From positions 1 through 64,000 of the forward strand of contig NZ_NNRJ01000061.1 of assembly GCF_002252445.1 (NCBI RefSeq): 64,000 nucleotides of DNA. The letters are read 5' to 3'. Below are positions 54,535 to 63,355 of the stretch, piece by piece; the stretch's first letter is position 1, and the number at the start of each line of letters is the position of its first letter. The notes beneath the pieces were generated by a model that was given only the letters and a program-made list of their open reading frames with translations, did no database searches and was not told the DNA's origin. The stretch is from Brucella thiophenivorans. Lineage in GTDB: Bacteria; Pseudomonadota; Alphaproteobacteria; Rhizobiales; Rhizobiaceae. Position numbers and translations under genes: made by a program.

Positions 54535-55326
54535 ATGATTATTGAACGTATTTCTGCTTCATCTCCCGCAGTTGTTAAACCTGTTGAGATCGTACGGACT
54601 GGTATTCGGACAGATACCAGTCTGGCGGGGGCGGTGATTGCGTTGGGTAATTTTGATGGCTTTCACTTGGGCCATCAGTTCCTGATCAAAAAGGCGCATC
54701 AGATTGCACGCGGAATGCGCCCCGTTGCCATCATGTCGGTTGAGCCGCATCCGCGTCAGTTCTTTAATCCTGACACTCTGATTGAAAGACTGGCTCTGCC
54801 CGAACAAAAACACCGAACGGCTGCAACGCTGTGGCTTGATTTTATCTTTGAGCCGACATTTGACCGGGAATTTGCATCGCTGACGCCGCAGGCATTTATC
54901 ATCGATATTCTGCATGGCAAGCTCGATGTTTCGCATATAATTGTTGGTGAAAATTTTCGCTTCGGCGCAGGCCGTAAAGGCGATTGCACATCGCTTGTTG
55001 AACTTGCAGGCAGTGTTGGCATTGGTGTTGATATTATCCCGCTACAGCGAGAATTTTCGTCCACTCGTGTTCGCGAGGCATTGATTGCAGGAGATGTGCG
55101 TCTGGCACAGAAATGTCTGGGCCGGGCATGGGAAGCAGATGTTATCTGGCGGGATAACGATTATCGTCTGGCCGAAGGACTTATCCGGCCTAAAGAAGGC
55201 CACTATGTTCTGGGCGATCCAATAGACGGGCATGTTTTCGTCGCGCATCTAACCGAGGACGGCAGAATTACGTCTTCCGTTTCCTGTCCGAATAAGGTTT
55301 CGTTTCTGACGCGCTTAGCCGAGTAG
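54535..55326 (+). CDS. RibF-like FAD synthetase-family protein without a normal kinase domain
   Basis: Protein of 263 residues. Residues about 30-185 form the nucleotidyltransferase domain of FAD synthetases: VIALGNFDGFHLGHQFLIKK with the HxGH motif, MSVEPHPRQFFNP, VGENFRFGAGRKGD and SSTRVREAL. The C-terminal 75 residues keep only a trace of the riboflavin kinase barrel (LGRAWEAD, GHYVLG), clearly shorter than the usual 120. A full housekeeping RibF is expected elsewhere. Coupled to a BMP-type importer it may adenylylate an imported flavin mononucleotide or another flavin-like compound. The substrate is unproven. Confidence 0.85.
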   Translation: MIIERISASSPAVVKPVEIVRTGIRTDTSLAGAVIALGNFDGFHLGHQFLIKKAHQIARGMRPVAIMSVEPHPRQFFNPDTLIERLALPEQKHRTAATLWLDFIFEPTFDREFASLTPQAFIIDILHGKLDVSHIIVGENFRFGAGRKGDCTSLVELAGSVGIGVDIIPLQREFSSTRVREALIAGDVRLAQKCLGRAWEADVIWRDNDYRLAEGLIRPKEGHYVLGDPIDGHVFVAHLTEDGRITSSVSCPNKVSFLTRLAE

Positions 55327-55451
55327 TGGTGCGAAGCCTGAAAACTCCCGCCTTCGAAAATGGAAAAGTCAAAAATTATACGATTGCTTAAGATTTCTGT
55401 TGCAGAAAATCGATTTTTCCACCAAGCTGATCAAGCTTTGTGGGAGGAGCT

Positions 55452-56477
55452 ATGACTAGGAATATAATTCTCGTGGATCCGTTGCCGCGGACTCTGGACT
55501 TGATTATGCGTCCGGATGTGAGGGCTCGGCTTGAGGCGCTTGGTGAACTTGTCATCAGCGAAGACAAGCCGATGGATGACGATGTCATCGAGCAATATTT
55601 GCCTGATACGGTTCTTCTGATTGGCCAGACGGCCATGCCGAAAGAGCGGCTTGATCGCGCACCAAAGCTCAAGGGCATCTTCAACGTCGAAACGAATTTT
55701 CTGCCCAACATTGATTACCAGGCTTGCGTTGAGCGCGGCATATGGGTGCTTACGCCCGCCTCTGCTTTTGCTGGTCCGGTCGCCGAATCTGCCCTTGCTA
55801 TGGCGCTTGATCTGGCACGCGGGATTACCACTGCCGACCGTGAAGTTCGTGCAGGCACAGAACAATATGGTCTTGAGGGCAATGTTGATACCGTCCGTTT
55901 TATGGGCGCAACGGTCGGCATAATCGGCTTTGGTGACCTTGGACGACAGTTCCGCGATCTGATCCGTCCGTTTCGCAACAAGACACTGGTTTATGATCCA
56001 TGGCTGCCGACTGAAATTATCGAGCGGGCTGACTGTATCCCGGCATCGCTTGATGAGGTCGTGAAGGAAAGTCAGTTCATTCTGGTTTTTGCCAGCGTCA
56101 CGAGCGAAAATCAGGGGCTGATTGGTGCGCGTGAACTTGCGATGATGCAGAAGGGCACAAAGTTTCTGCTGATGAGCCGTGCTGCTGTCGTCGACTTTCC
56201 GGCCATGCTTGAAGCCATTCAATCAGGTCACATTCAGGCTGCAACCGATGTATTTCCCGATGAGCCAGTTGCCGCCAATGATCCCGTGCGCTCTATCGAC
56301 GGACTTCTGCTTTCGGCACATCGCACGGGCGGAACCCGCGATGCCTTTTATGAAATTGGTTCGATGACCGTCGCAGACGCAGAACTGATCATGAAAGGTT
56401 TGCCGCCGCAATTATGCCGCCGGGCCGATCCGGCAACGGCTGCGAAACTCCGGTCTAAGCCGGTATCTATTTCATAA
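55452..56477 (+). CDS. D-2-hydroxyacid dehydrogenase family protein
   Basis: NAD-dependent dehydrogenase of 341 residues. The Rossmann motif is VGIIGFGDLGRQFRD, the hinge SAFAGPVAESALAMALDLAR, and the catalytic region LLSAHRTGGTRDAFYE with His. Usual Arg and Glu of the triad appear as MSRAA and DVFPDEP. ATG 55452 follows GGAGGAG. It is 44 bases before the allose-type operon; it may belong to sugar-acid metabolism there or be the end of the preceding flavin-related unit. Confidence 0.88.
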   Translation: MTRNIILVDPLPRTLDLIMRPDVRARLEALGELVISEDKPMDDDVIEQYLPDTVLLIGQTAMPKERLDRAPKLKGIFNVETNFLPNIDYQACVERGIWVLTPASAFAGPVAESALAMALDLARGITTADREVRAGTEQYGLEGNVDTVRFMGATVGIIGFGDLGRQFRDLIRPFRNKTLVYDPWLPTEIIERADCIPASLDEVVKESQFILVFASVTSENQGLIGARELAMMQKGTKFLLMSRAAVVDFPAMLEAIQSGHIQAATDVFPDEPVAANDPVRSIDGLLLSAHRTGGTRDAFYEIGSMTVADAELIMKGLPPQLCRRADPATAAKLRSKPVSIS

Positions 56478-56521
56478 ACATAAAACAAGCCTACCAATAT
56501 TTTCACGTTCTATGGAGGATA

Positions 56522-57472
56522 ATGAACATGAAAGCCGGTAAATCACTCTTGTTGTCAGCTGTTTTTGCCGTCGGTGCGTTGATCAACGCATCTGCCGTTC
56601 AAGCTGCTGATTATGCTGTTATTCTGAAAACCCTTTCCAACCCGTTCTGGCAGTCGATGAAGCAGGGGATCGAGGATAAGGCCAAAGAACTCAACGTCGA
56701 AGTCGATATTTTTGCCTCACCCACCGAAGACGACACGCAGGCACAGCTTCAATTGTTTGAGGACGTGCTGAACCGCGATTATAAGGCGATCATGTTTGCA
56801 CCGATTTCTCCGGTCAATCTGGTTCAGCCCGCGGCCCAAGCCTATAAAAAGAATATTCCGCTGATCAATATCGACGAGAAGGTCGATCTGGCTGCGCTTA
56901 AGCAGGCAGGCGCGAATATTCAGGCCTTCATAACTACCGATAACAAGGCCGTTGGTGCCAATGGTGCCAATTTCATCATTGAGAAGCTTGGTGCTGATGG
57001 TGGTGAAGTTGCGATCATTGAAGGCAAGGCAGGCGTTGCATCCGGTGAAGACCGCAAGGCCGGTGCCACTGATGCCTTCAGCAAGGCATCCAATATCAAG
57101 CTGGTTGCCAGTCAGCCTGCGGATTGGGATCGTCTGAAGGCGCTCGATGTTGCAGCCAATATTCTGCAATCTTCGCCTGATCTCAAAGCCTTCTATTGCG
57201 CCAATGATACAATGGCGCTCGGCGTTGTTCAGGCCGTGCAGAATGCAGGCAAAACCGGCGAAGTGATTGTTGTTGGCACCGATGGTGCACCGGAAGCGCG
57301 TGAATCGGTCAAGGCCGGACGTCTTGATGCGACGGTTGCCCAAAATCCTGCTACAATTGGTGCAGATGCGCTGGTTGCTGCTGTTGAAGCTGTTAAATCT
57401 GGTAAGCTGATTGCACCGGATGCCGAAGCACCACAGGTCAATATTGAATCGGTGCTTGTGACCAAGGAATAG
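56522..57472 (+). CDS. alsB: D-allose-type ABC transporter periplasmic binding protein
   Basis: Binding protein of 316 residues with signal peptide ending SAVQA. It resembles E. coli AlsB closely: YAVILKTLSNPFWQSMKQGI, VDIFASPTEDDTQAQLQLFE, VASQPADWDRLKALDVAANI and FYCANDTMALGVVQAV. The ligand should be D-allose or a close rare sugar. ATPase and permease genes follow in the order alsB-alsA-alsC. Confidence 0.9.
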   Translation: MNMKAGKSLLLSAVFAVGALINASAVQAADYAVILKTLSNPFWQSMKQGIEDKAKELNVEVDIFASPTEDDTQAQLQLFEDVLNRDYKAIMFAPISPVNLVQPAAQAYKKNIPLINIDEKVDLAALKQAGANIQAFITTDNKAVGANGANFIIEKLGADGGEVAIIEGKAGVASGEDRKAGATDAFSKASNIKLVASQPADWDRLKALDVAANILQSSPDLKAFYCANDTMALGVVQAVQNAGKTGEVIVVGTDGAPEARESVKAGRLDATVAQNPATIGADALVAAVEAVKSGKLIAPDAEAPQVNIESVLVTKE

Positions 57473-57546
57473 GAATGCGGGGTGCGGTGTAAATCATTTG
57501 ACCACCGCACCCAAATTCACAACAAAGCCTAAACCGGGAGAGTCTT

Positions 57547-59094
57547 ATGCCGGATTCTGGCCACGAATTGTCACGTCCTCTTATCGAGATGCGCAACATT
57601 GCGAAGTCGTTTGGCGGCATTCAGGCATTGAAAGGCGTCGATCTCGATATTCATGCCGGCGAAGTTCACGTGCTTCTCGGTGAAAATGGTGCGGGCAAAT
57701 CCACCCTGATGAAAGTTCTGTCGGGTATTTTTGCGCCGACAAGCGGTGACATCACCATCGGTGATGAAACGCATACGCGCCTCACGCCTGGTCAGGCGGC
57801 ACAGGCCGGCATTTCGATTATCTATCAGGAACTCAGCATTATTGATGAGCTTTCCGCGCTCGAAAATTTGTTCGTCGGCAATCTGCCGGTCAAGCGAACG
57901 CTGCTTTTGACCAAGATCGACTGGGCGCAGATGCGTGAACGCGCGAAGTCCATTCTTGCCAAGCTCAAGATCAATATCAATCTTGATCGGCGGGCAGGGG
58001 ATCTACCGATTGCACATAAGCAAATTCTTGAAATCGCTAAAGCGCTGATGGGGAATGTCAAAGTTCTGGTGATGGATGAGCCGACGTCGTCGCTGACGCG
58101 CGTCGAGATTGAAAGCCTTCTGCAACTGGTGAACCAGCTTCGGCAAGAGGGAATGGCAATCTTGTTCATTTCGCACAAGTTCGACGAAGTGCGCCAGATT
58201 GGCGACCGCTTTACGGTACTCAAAGACGGCAGTTCCAACGGCACCGGCATGATTGGGGATTACACCAATGATGAGTTGGTGCAGATGATGGTGGGTCGTG
58301 CGCTCATTCACAATTATACGAATCCGGCGCTTGATGATTTATCGCCGGTGGTGCTCAAAGTCAGCAATGTCAGCTCCGCCACCAATGATCGCGTGCGCGA
58401 TGTGAGTTTTGAGGTGCGTGATGGCGAGGTATTCGGTTTTGCGGGGCTTATTGGTTCGGGCCGTACGGAATTGATGGAATGTCTTTTTGGTGCGGACAAG
58501 CGCTCATCTGGCAAAATCGAACTGAATGGCCGTGATATTACGCCCAGTTCGCCGTCCCAGGCTTTGAAGAACGGGATGGCCCTCATCACTGAAAACCGCA
58601 GGAAAACCGGATTCTTTCAGAATTTCACTATTTTGGAAAATATCATCATTTCCAAGCGTGTGAAGGATGCGCCGCTGGGCGGAATGGGTGCGGTGGTCAA
58701 CAGACGCGATGATCGCAGACTTGCTGAAATCGAACGCAAGAAGCTGGCGGTCAAAAGCTCTTCCGTTGATCAGATGGTGACGGAACTTTCCGGCGGCAAC
58801 CAGCAAAAGGTGATTGTTGCCAAATGGATGGCGACCGAGCCCGATCTCATCATCTTTGACGAGCCGACACGCGGTATCGATGTGGGTGCTAAAGCTGAAA
58901 TCTACGCCATTATCCGACAACTGGCTTTGCAGGGCAAAGCGATCATCGTCGTTTCGTCAGAACTCGCGGAGGTGCTCGGTGTCTGTGACCGTATTGCGGT
59001 CTATCGCGATGGCGGCATTGCCACAATCGTCGACGGACACAGCGCAACCGAAGAAACACTTTTAAGCCACGCGATTGGTGGAGCAGCAGCATGA
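57547..59094 (+). CDS. alsA: D-allose-type ABC transporter ATPase (two ATPase domains)
   Basis: Sugar-transport ATPase of 515 residues with two domains. The first has Walker A GENGAGKST and Walker B VLVMDEPTSSL. The second has a weakened Walker A (GLIGSGRTE), signature LSGGNQQKVIVAKW and Walker B LIIFDEPTRGIDVG. It overlaps alsC by 4 bases. Normal length for AlsA/RbsA. Confidence 0.92.
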   Translation: MPDSGHELSRPLIEMRNIAKSFGGIQALKGVDLDIHAGEVHVLLGENGAGKSTLMKVLSGIFAPTSGDITIGDETHTRLTPGQAAQAGISIIYQELSIIDELSALENLFVGNLPVKRTLLLTKIDWAQMRERAKSILAKLKININLDRRAGDLPIAHKQILEIAKALMGNVKVLVMDEPTSSLTRVEIESLLQLVNQLRQEGMAILFISHKFDEVRQIGDRFTVLKDGSSNGTGMIGDYTNDELVQMMVGRALIHNYTNPALDDLSPVVLKVSNVSSATNDRVRDVSFEVRDGEVFGFAGLIGSGRTELMECLFGADKRSSGKIELNGRDITPSSPSQALKNGMALITENRRKTGFFQNFTILENIIISKRVKDAPLGGMGAVVNRRDDRRLAEIERKKLAVKSSSVDQMVTELSGGNQQKVIVAKWMATEPDLIIFDEPTRGIDVGAKAEIYAIIRQLALQGKAIIVVSSELAEVLGVCDRIAVYRDGGIATIVDGHSATEETLLSHAIGGAAA

Positions 59095-60032
59095 AAAAGT
59101 TTCAGGAAAACTGGGACAGATACGGCACTTTGTGCATTCTAGTCGTCATTCTCGTTCTGTTCAGTGTCCTTTCACCTGAATATTTCTTGCGTCGTCAGAA
59201 CCTTGTTCAGATTATGCTGCAAAGCTCGATTACCATACTTTTGGCATTGGGTGAGTTCTTCCCAATCCTGATTGCGGGTATCGATCTTTCCGTTGGCTCC
59301 ATTCTGGCGCTTGCCGGTATTGTGACCGGCAAACTGTTGCTTGCAGGCTTTGATCCTTATAGTGCGGCACTCATTGGCGGCGCTGGTGTCGGGCTGGCAC
59401 TTGGTGCCTTCAACGGCCTTTTGGTCAATTTTACCGGCCTTCATCCCTTCATTATCACTTTGGGCACGAATGCCATTTTCCGCGGCATTACGCTGATTAT
59501 TTCCGGTGCGAGCCCTGTCTTTGGCTTTCCCTATAGTTTCACAGAGACTTTTGCGGGAACGATTTTCTGGGTTCCAGTTCCGGTGATTGTGGCTTTCGGT
59601 ATGGCCGCAGTTCTGTGGTATCTCACGCAACAGACGCGACTTGGCCGAAACATTTATGCAATCGGTGGCAATCGTGAAGCGGCGTTTTTCTCTGGCATCA
59701 ATGTCAAGCGCCACACGCTGATTGTATTCATGATTTCAGGCCTTTGTGCGGGACTAGCAGGCGTGTTGAGTACGGCACGTCTGGGGGCAGCAGAACCCGC
59801 CGCAGGCACCGGCTTTGAAACCTTCGCGATTGCATCGGCCATCATCGGTGGAACCAGCTTCTTTGGCGGCAAGGGCCGTATTCCATCCGTGGTGATTGGT
59901 GGTCTTATCATTGGTACGATCAGCAATGGTCTTAATCTGATGCGGGTTCCAACGTTCTATCAATTGGTTGTCATGGGCGGTCTCATCATTGTAGCGGTTA
60001 CGCTTGATCGATTGATTGCTACCAAAAAGTGA
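59091..60032 (+). CDS. alsC: D-allose-type ABC transporter permease
   Basis: Permease of 313 residues of the RbsC/AlsC group with ALGEFFPILIAGIDLSVGSI, GLHPFIITLGTNAIFRGITL and GRNIYAIGGNREAAFFSGI. About nine membrane segments. The single permease forms a homodimer in this class. Confidence 0.92.
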   Translation: MKKFQENWDRYGTLCILVVILVLFSVLSPEYFLRRQNLVQIMLQSSITILLALGEFFPILIAGIDLSVGSILALAGIVTGKLLLAGFDPYSAALIGGAGVGLALGAFNGLLVNFTGLHPFIITLGTNAIFRGITLIISGASPVFGFPYSFTETFAGTIFWVPVPVIVAFGMAAVLWYLTQQTRLGRNIYAIGGNREAAFFSGINVKRHTLIVFMISGLCAGLAGVLSTARLGAAEPAAGTGFETFAIASAIIGGTSFFGGKGRIPSVVIGGLIIGTISNGLNLMRVPTFYQLVVMGGLIIVAVTLDRLIATKK

Positions 60033-60054
60033 ACAGGAGCGTTTGCCTGCCATC

Positions 60055-61107
60055 ATGACTCGACAGTCCCCCCCAGATAACACGAAACCGGTCACTATTC
60101 AGGATGTGGCAAAGCATGCCGGTGTTGCCCCAAGCACTGTTTCCAATGTGCTGACCGGACGAAAGTTCGTGCATCAAAATCTCAGAAAAACGGTTCTCGC
60201 AGCCGTAGAGGAGATGAACTATAAGCCGAATTTTGTGGCTTCCAGTCTGCGGCAGGGACGCACCAATTCCATTGGGATTATCGTGCCCGATATTACCAAT
60301 CCGTTCTTCTCGGAATTTGTGCAGCGTGCTGGCACGGTGGCAATGCAGGATGGAATGCAGCTGTTGCTGATGAACAGCAACGAGCTTCTGGCAACGCAGG
60401 CTGATCTGATTAATACCTTGATTGCAAGGCAGGTGGACGGCATGATTGTTTTCCTCAGCGACGAAGAAATTTCATCAAGCGGTGGTTCGCTTATCCGCTC
60501 CGTTCCCACTGTCCTTGTGGATCGTGGTGCAGAACTTCCCGATTTTGATACGGTTGCCATTGATAATATCGCGGCAACCCATGCCGGTACGTCCCATCTC
60601 GTTGAAATGGGACATCGCGACATCACCTTTGTCGCAACGCGTGATAGTCTGGTTCATATGAAACAGCGCGTTGAAGGCTATCAACGTGCCATGGCGGAAG
60701 CTGGTCTTTCGGATCACGTCCGGGTCATTTATGCAGGTGTGACGATAGAGGAATGCCGACATTCCTTACAGCATCAGGTTTTCAACCAAAAGCCGCCGAC
60801 GGCCTTGTTTGCATCTGCCTATATCGTCACGCTTGGGGCGATTAAGGCGGCAAGACAGGCAGGGCTGGAAATCCCACGTGATCTGTCTTTGCTGGGTTTT
60901 GACGATTCCGACTGGATGACGGTTTTAACACCGACCATCAGCACGGTTGCTCAGCCGATTTATGCGATGGTCGATAGCGCATGGCAGCTTCTTATGCAGA
61001 GAATTGGCGAGCCGGATCGATCACTTTCACATGTTACACATATGACGGAGATGCGTGTTCGGGAATCCGTTGTTTCATGCAACAGCTCTAAATCCCAAAC
61101 AGTTTGA
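60055..61107 (+). CDS. LacI-family regulator
   Basis: Repressor of 350 residues. The helix-turn-helix TIQDVAKHAGVAPSTVSNVL is followed by a hinge helix and a periplasmic-binding-like ligand domain (IGIIVPDITNPFFSEFV). It lies between alsC and the sugar oxidoreductase gene in the same direction, so it should control this operon in response to the sugar. ATG 60055 is preferred; TTG 60043, with AGGAG five bases upstream, is a real alternative. Confidence 0.9.
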   Translation: MTRQSPPDNTKPVTIQDVAKHAGVAPSTVSNVLTGRKFVHQNLRKTVLAAVEEMNYKPNFVASSLRQGRTNSIGIIVPDITNPFFSEFVQRAGTVAMQDGMQLLLMNSNELLATQADLINTLIARQVDGMIVFLSDEEISSSGGSLIRSVPTVLVDRGAELPDFDTVAIDNIAATHAGTSHLVEMGHRDITFVATRDSLVHMKQRVEGYQRAMAEAGLSDHVRVIYAGVTIEECRHSLQHQVFNQKPPTALFASAYIVTLGAIKAARQAGLEIPRDLSLLGFDDSDWMTVLTPTISTVAQPIYAMVDSAWQLLMQRIGEPDRSLSHVTHMTEMRVRESVVSCNSSKSQTV

Positions 61108-61120
61108 CCGGGAGGAAACT

Positions 61121-62284
61121 ATGCAAAAAATTCGATTGGCGATGATTGGTGGTGGCGAAGGTGCTCTTATCGGCAATGTCCACCGCATAGCTGCACGTCT
61201 CGATAATGAGTTTGAACTGGTCGCGGGTGATTTCAGTTCCTATCCTGAACGCAATTTGAAGTCCGCAGCTTCATTGGGCGTTGCCCAAGACCGTGTTTAT
61301 GACACGGTGGAAGATCTGATCAAAGGCGAGAAAAACCGACCTGACGGTGCAGAAGTCGTGGCAATCGTGACGCCAAATCATCTGCATTTTGAAGCAGTCA
61401 AAACCTGTTTGCAGGGCGGCTTTCACGTCATCTGCGACAAGCCGGTGACGTCCACCTTGGAAGATGCTGTCGCGCTTGTCGATATTGTCCGAAACGCGCC
61501 GGGATTGTTCTTCCTGACGCATAACTATACCGGCAATGCCATGGTTCGGCAGATGCGGGACATGGTGCTTTCCGGTGAATTGGGCGAGATACGGTTCGTC
61601 AATTGCGAATATGTGCAGGACTGGCTGAGCGAACCTGTCGAACTGCATGGCTCAAAAGCTGCCGAATGGCGCACTGATCCGTCAAAGGCCGGCGCGGGTG
61701 GTTCAATCGGAGATATTGGGACCCATGCCTATAATCTTGCATCCTATGTGACGGGGCTGACACCCGGTCAGCTTTGCGCTGATCTCACGTCCTTTATCAA
61801 GGGGCGTAGGGTCGATGATAATGCCTCGATCCTGCTGCGTTATGATAATGGTGCCAAAGGGCAATTCTGGATCAGTCAGGTTGCTATCGGCAATGAAAAC
61901 CGGCTGAACTGCCGTATCTTTGGCACCAAAGGCTCGCTTGAATGGTCGCAAGAAGACCCGAACCGGCTCTGGTATTGTAAAGCTGGCCAACCGCGCAGTG
62001 TTCTCACACGCGCAGGCACTGGTGCGACCTATGGTAATACGCATTCCGCACGTGTTCCACCCGGTCATCCGGAAGGTTTTCTTGAAGCCTTTGGGAATAT
62101 TTATAAATCCGCAGCCACTGCCATTCGCTGTCATCAGCAACGCGTGAGCGATCCGCGCAAGATCGCCTATCCGACAATCGAAGATGGCCTGAATGGTCTT
62201 TATTTTATTGATGCCTGCATCCGCTCCAATCAGGCCGCAAACGGTTGGGTCGATGTGGAAACGTGTGCGAGGGAGAACGCATAA
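61121..62284 (+). CDS. Gfo/Idh/MocA-family oxidoreductase
   Basis: NAD(P)-dependent sugar oxidoreductase of 387 residues. The cofactor motif is MIGGGEGALIGNVHRIA, the catalytic Lys is in HVICDKPVTSTLEDA (the EKP-type motif as DKP), and the substrate domain has GGSIGDIGTHAYNLA. It would oxidise or epimerise the imported sugar. ATG 61121 has GGGAGG upstream. The stop overlaps the next start by one base (TAATG). Confidence 0.9.
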   Translation: MQKIRLAMIGGGEGALIGNVHRIAARLDNEFELVAGDFSSYPERNLKSAASLGVAQDRVYDTVEDLIKGEKNRPDGAEVVAIVTPNHLHFEAVKTCLQGGFHVICDKPVTSTLEDAVALVDIVRNAPGLFFLTHNYTGNAMVRQMRDMVLSGELGEIRFVNCEYVQDWLSEPVELHGSKAAEWRTDPSKAGAGGSIGDIGTHAYNLASYVTGLTPGQLCADLTSFIKGRRVDDNASILLRYDNGAKGQFWISQVAIGNENRLNCRIFGTKGSLEWSQEDPNRLWYCKAGQPRSVLTRAGTGATYGNTHSARVPPGHPEGFLEAFGNIYKSAATAIRCHQQRVSDPRKIAYPTIEDGLNGLYFIDACIRSNQAANGWVDVETCARENA

Positions 62285-63150
62285 TGAATAACTATGACAA
62301 TCTGATCGGCGTTCATGCACTGGTCTGGACCGGCGACACGTCCAAAGCTTCAATTGAGCTTGCTGCAAAGCGCAGTGTGGAAGCCGGCTATGATCTGCTT
62401 GAGCTTTCGCTGCATGATCTCGATAATCTCGATGTTGAACATGCACGCTCTGTTTTAAGTGCTTCTGATCTTTCGATTGTCTGTTCGCGTGGACTGGCTT
62501 TTGATGCCGATGTTTCAAGCGATGACACCGCCGTTGTGCGCAAAGGTGCAGAACTCCTGCATCAGTCGCTGATTGCAACTCATGGGCTTGGCGGAAAGCT
62601 GCTCACTGGCGCGCTTTACAGTGCATTGGGCAAATATGGCAAACCGGCCAGCGCCAAAGGGCGTGAGAATGCCGTTGCGGTTATCAAGGATCTGGCCAAT
62701 GAAGCCAGCAAGCTTGGCATTACGCTGGGTCTGGAAGTCTGCAACCGTTACGAAACACACCTCATCAATACGGCGCGGCAGGCATTGTCATTGGCTGATG
62801 ATATTGGTGCCGATAACACGGCTATTCATCTTGATACGTACCATATGAATATCGAGGAGGACAATCTGATCCGTCCGTTGCATGAGGTCGGTGATCGGTT
62901 GGGCTATATCCACATTGGCGAAAACCATCGCGGCTATCTTGGTTCAGGCCATATTGATTTCACGGGCTTTTTCCACGCGCTGGTTGATATTGGGTATAAA
63001 GGACCGATAACATTCGAGTCCTTCTCGTCCGCAGTGATTGCGGAAGGCTTATCAAACGATCTCGCCATTTGGCGCGATACATGGTCCGATGGGTTTGAAC
63101 TGGCGCGGCACGCACGCTCGTTTGTCGATAACCATCTTTCTGTAGCCTAA
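62284..63150 (+). CDS. TIM-barrel sugar isomerase/epimerase
   Basis: Protein of 288 residues of the xylose-isomerase-like TIM barrel family, similar to D-allulose/tagatose 3-epimerases. Metal-ligand regions are GLEVCNRYETHLINT with Glu, HLDTYHMNIEEDN with Asp and His, IHIGENHRGYLGSGHIDF and the final Glu in ITFESFS. With an allose-type importer and a sugar dehydrogenase, 3-epimerisation of a keto-sugar such as allulose is a reasonable role. Confidence 0.88.
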   Translation: MNNYDNLIGVHALVWTGDTSKASIELAAKRSVEAGYDLLELSLHDLDNLDVEHARSVLSASDLSIVCSRGLAFDADVSSDDTAVVRKGAELLHQSLIATHGLGGKLLTGALYSALGKYGKPASAKGRENAVAVIKDLANEASKLGITLGLEVCNRYETHLINTARQALSLADDIGADNTAIHLDTYHMNIEEDNLIRPLHEVGDRLGYIHIGENHRGYLGSGHIDFTGFFHALVDIGYKGPITFESFSSAVIAEGLSNDLAIWRDTWSDGFELARHARSFVDNHLSVA

Positions 63151-63355
63151 CCGCTTTTTGGATAAGTTGGCTCATAAATTTTAAGGGTTCCGCAGCTTAA
63201 TCAGTTGATAGATTAGCGGGACTCTGATCATCCTCCATAAAGTAGGGATTTGGCGCATAACCTGAGAATGTGAAATAGTTTTCTTTTTATGTGCCAAAAC
63301 AAGAAAAATAAGACGTGCCGATATGATCAGTACGTTTTCAGGAGGAGATCGCCAA

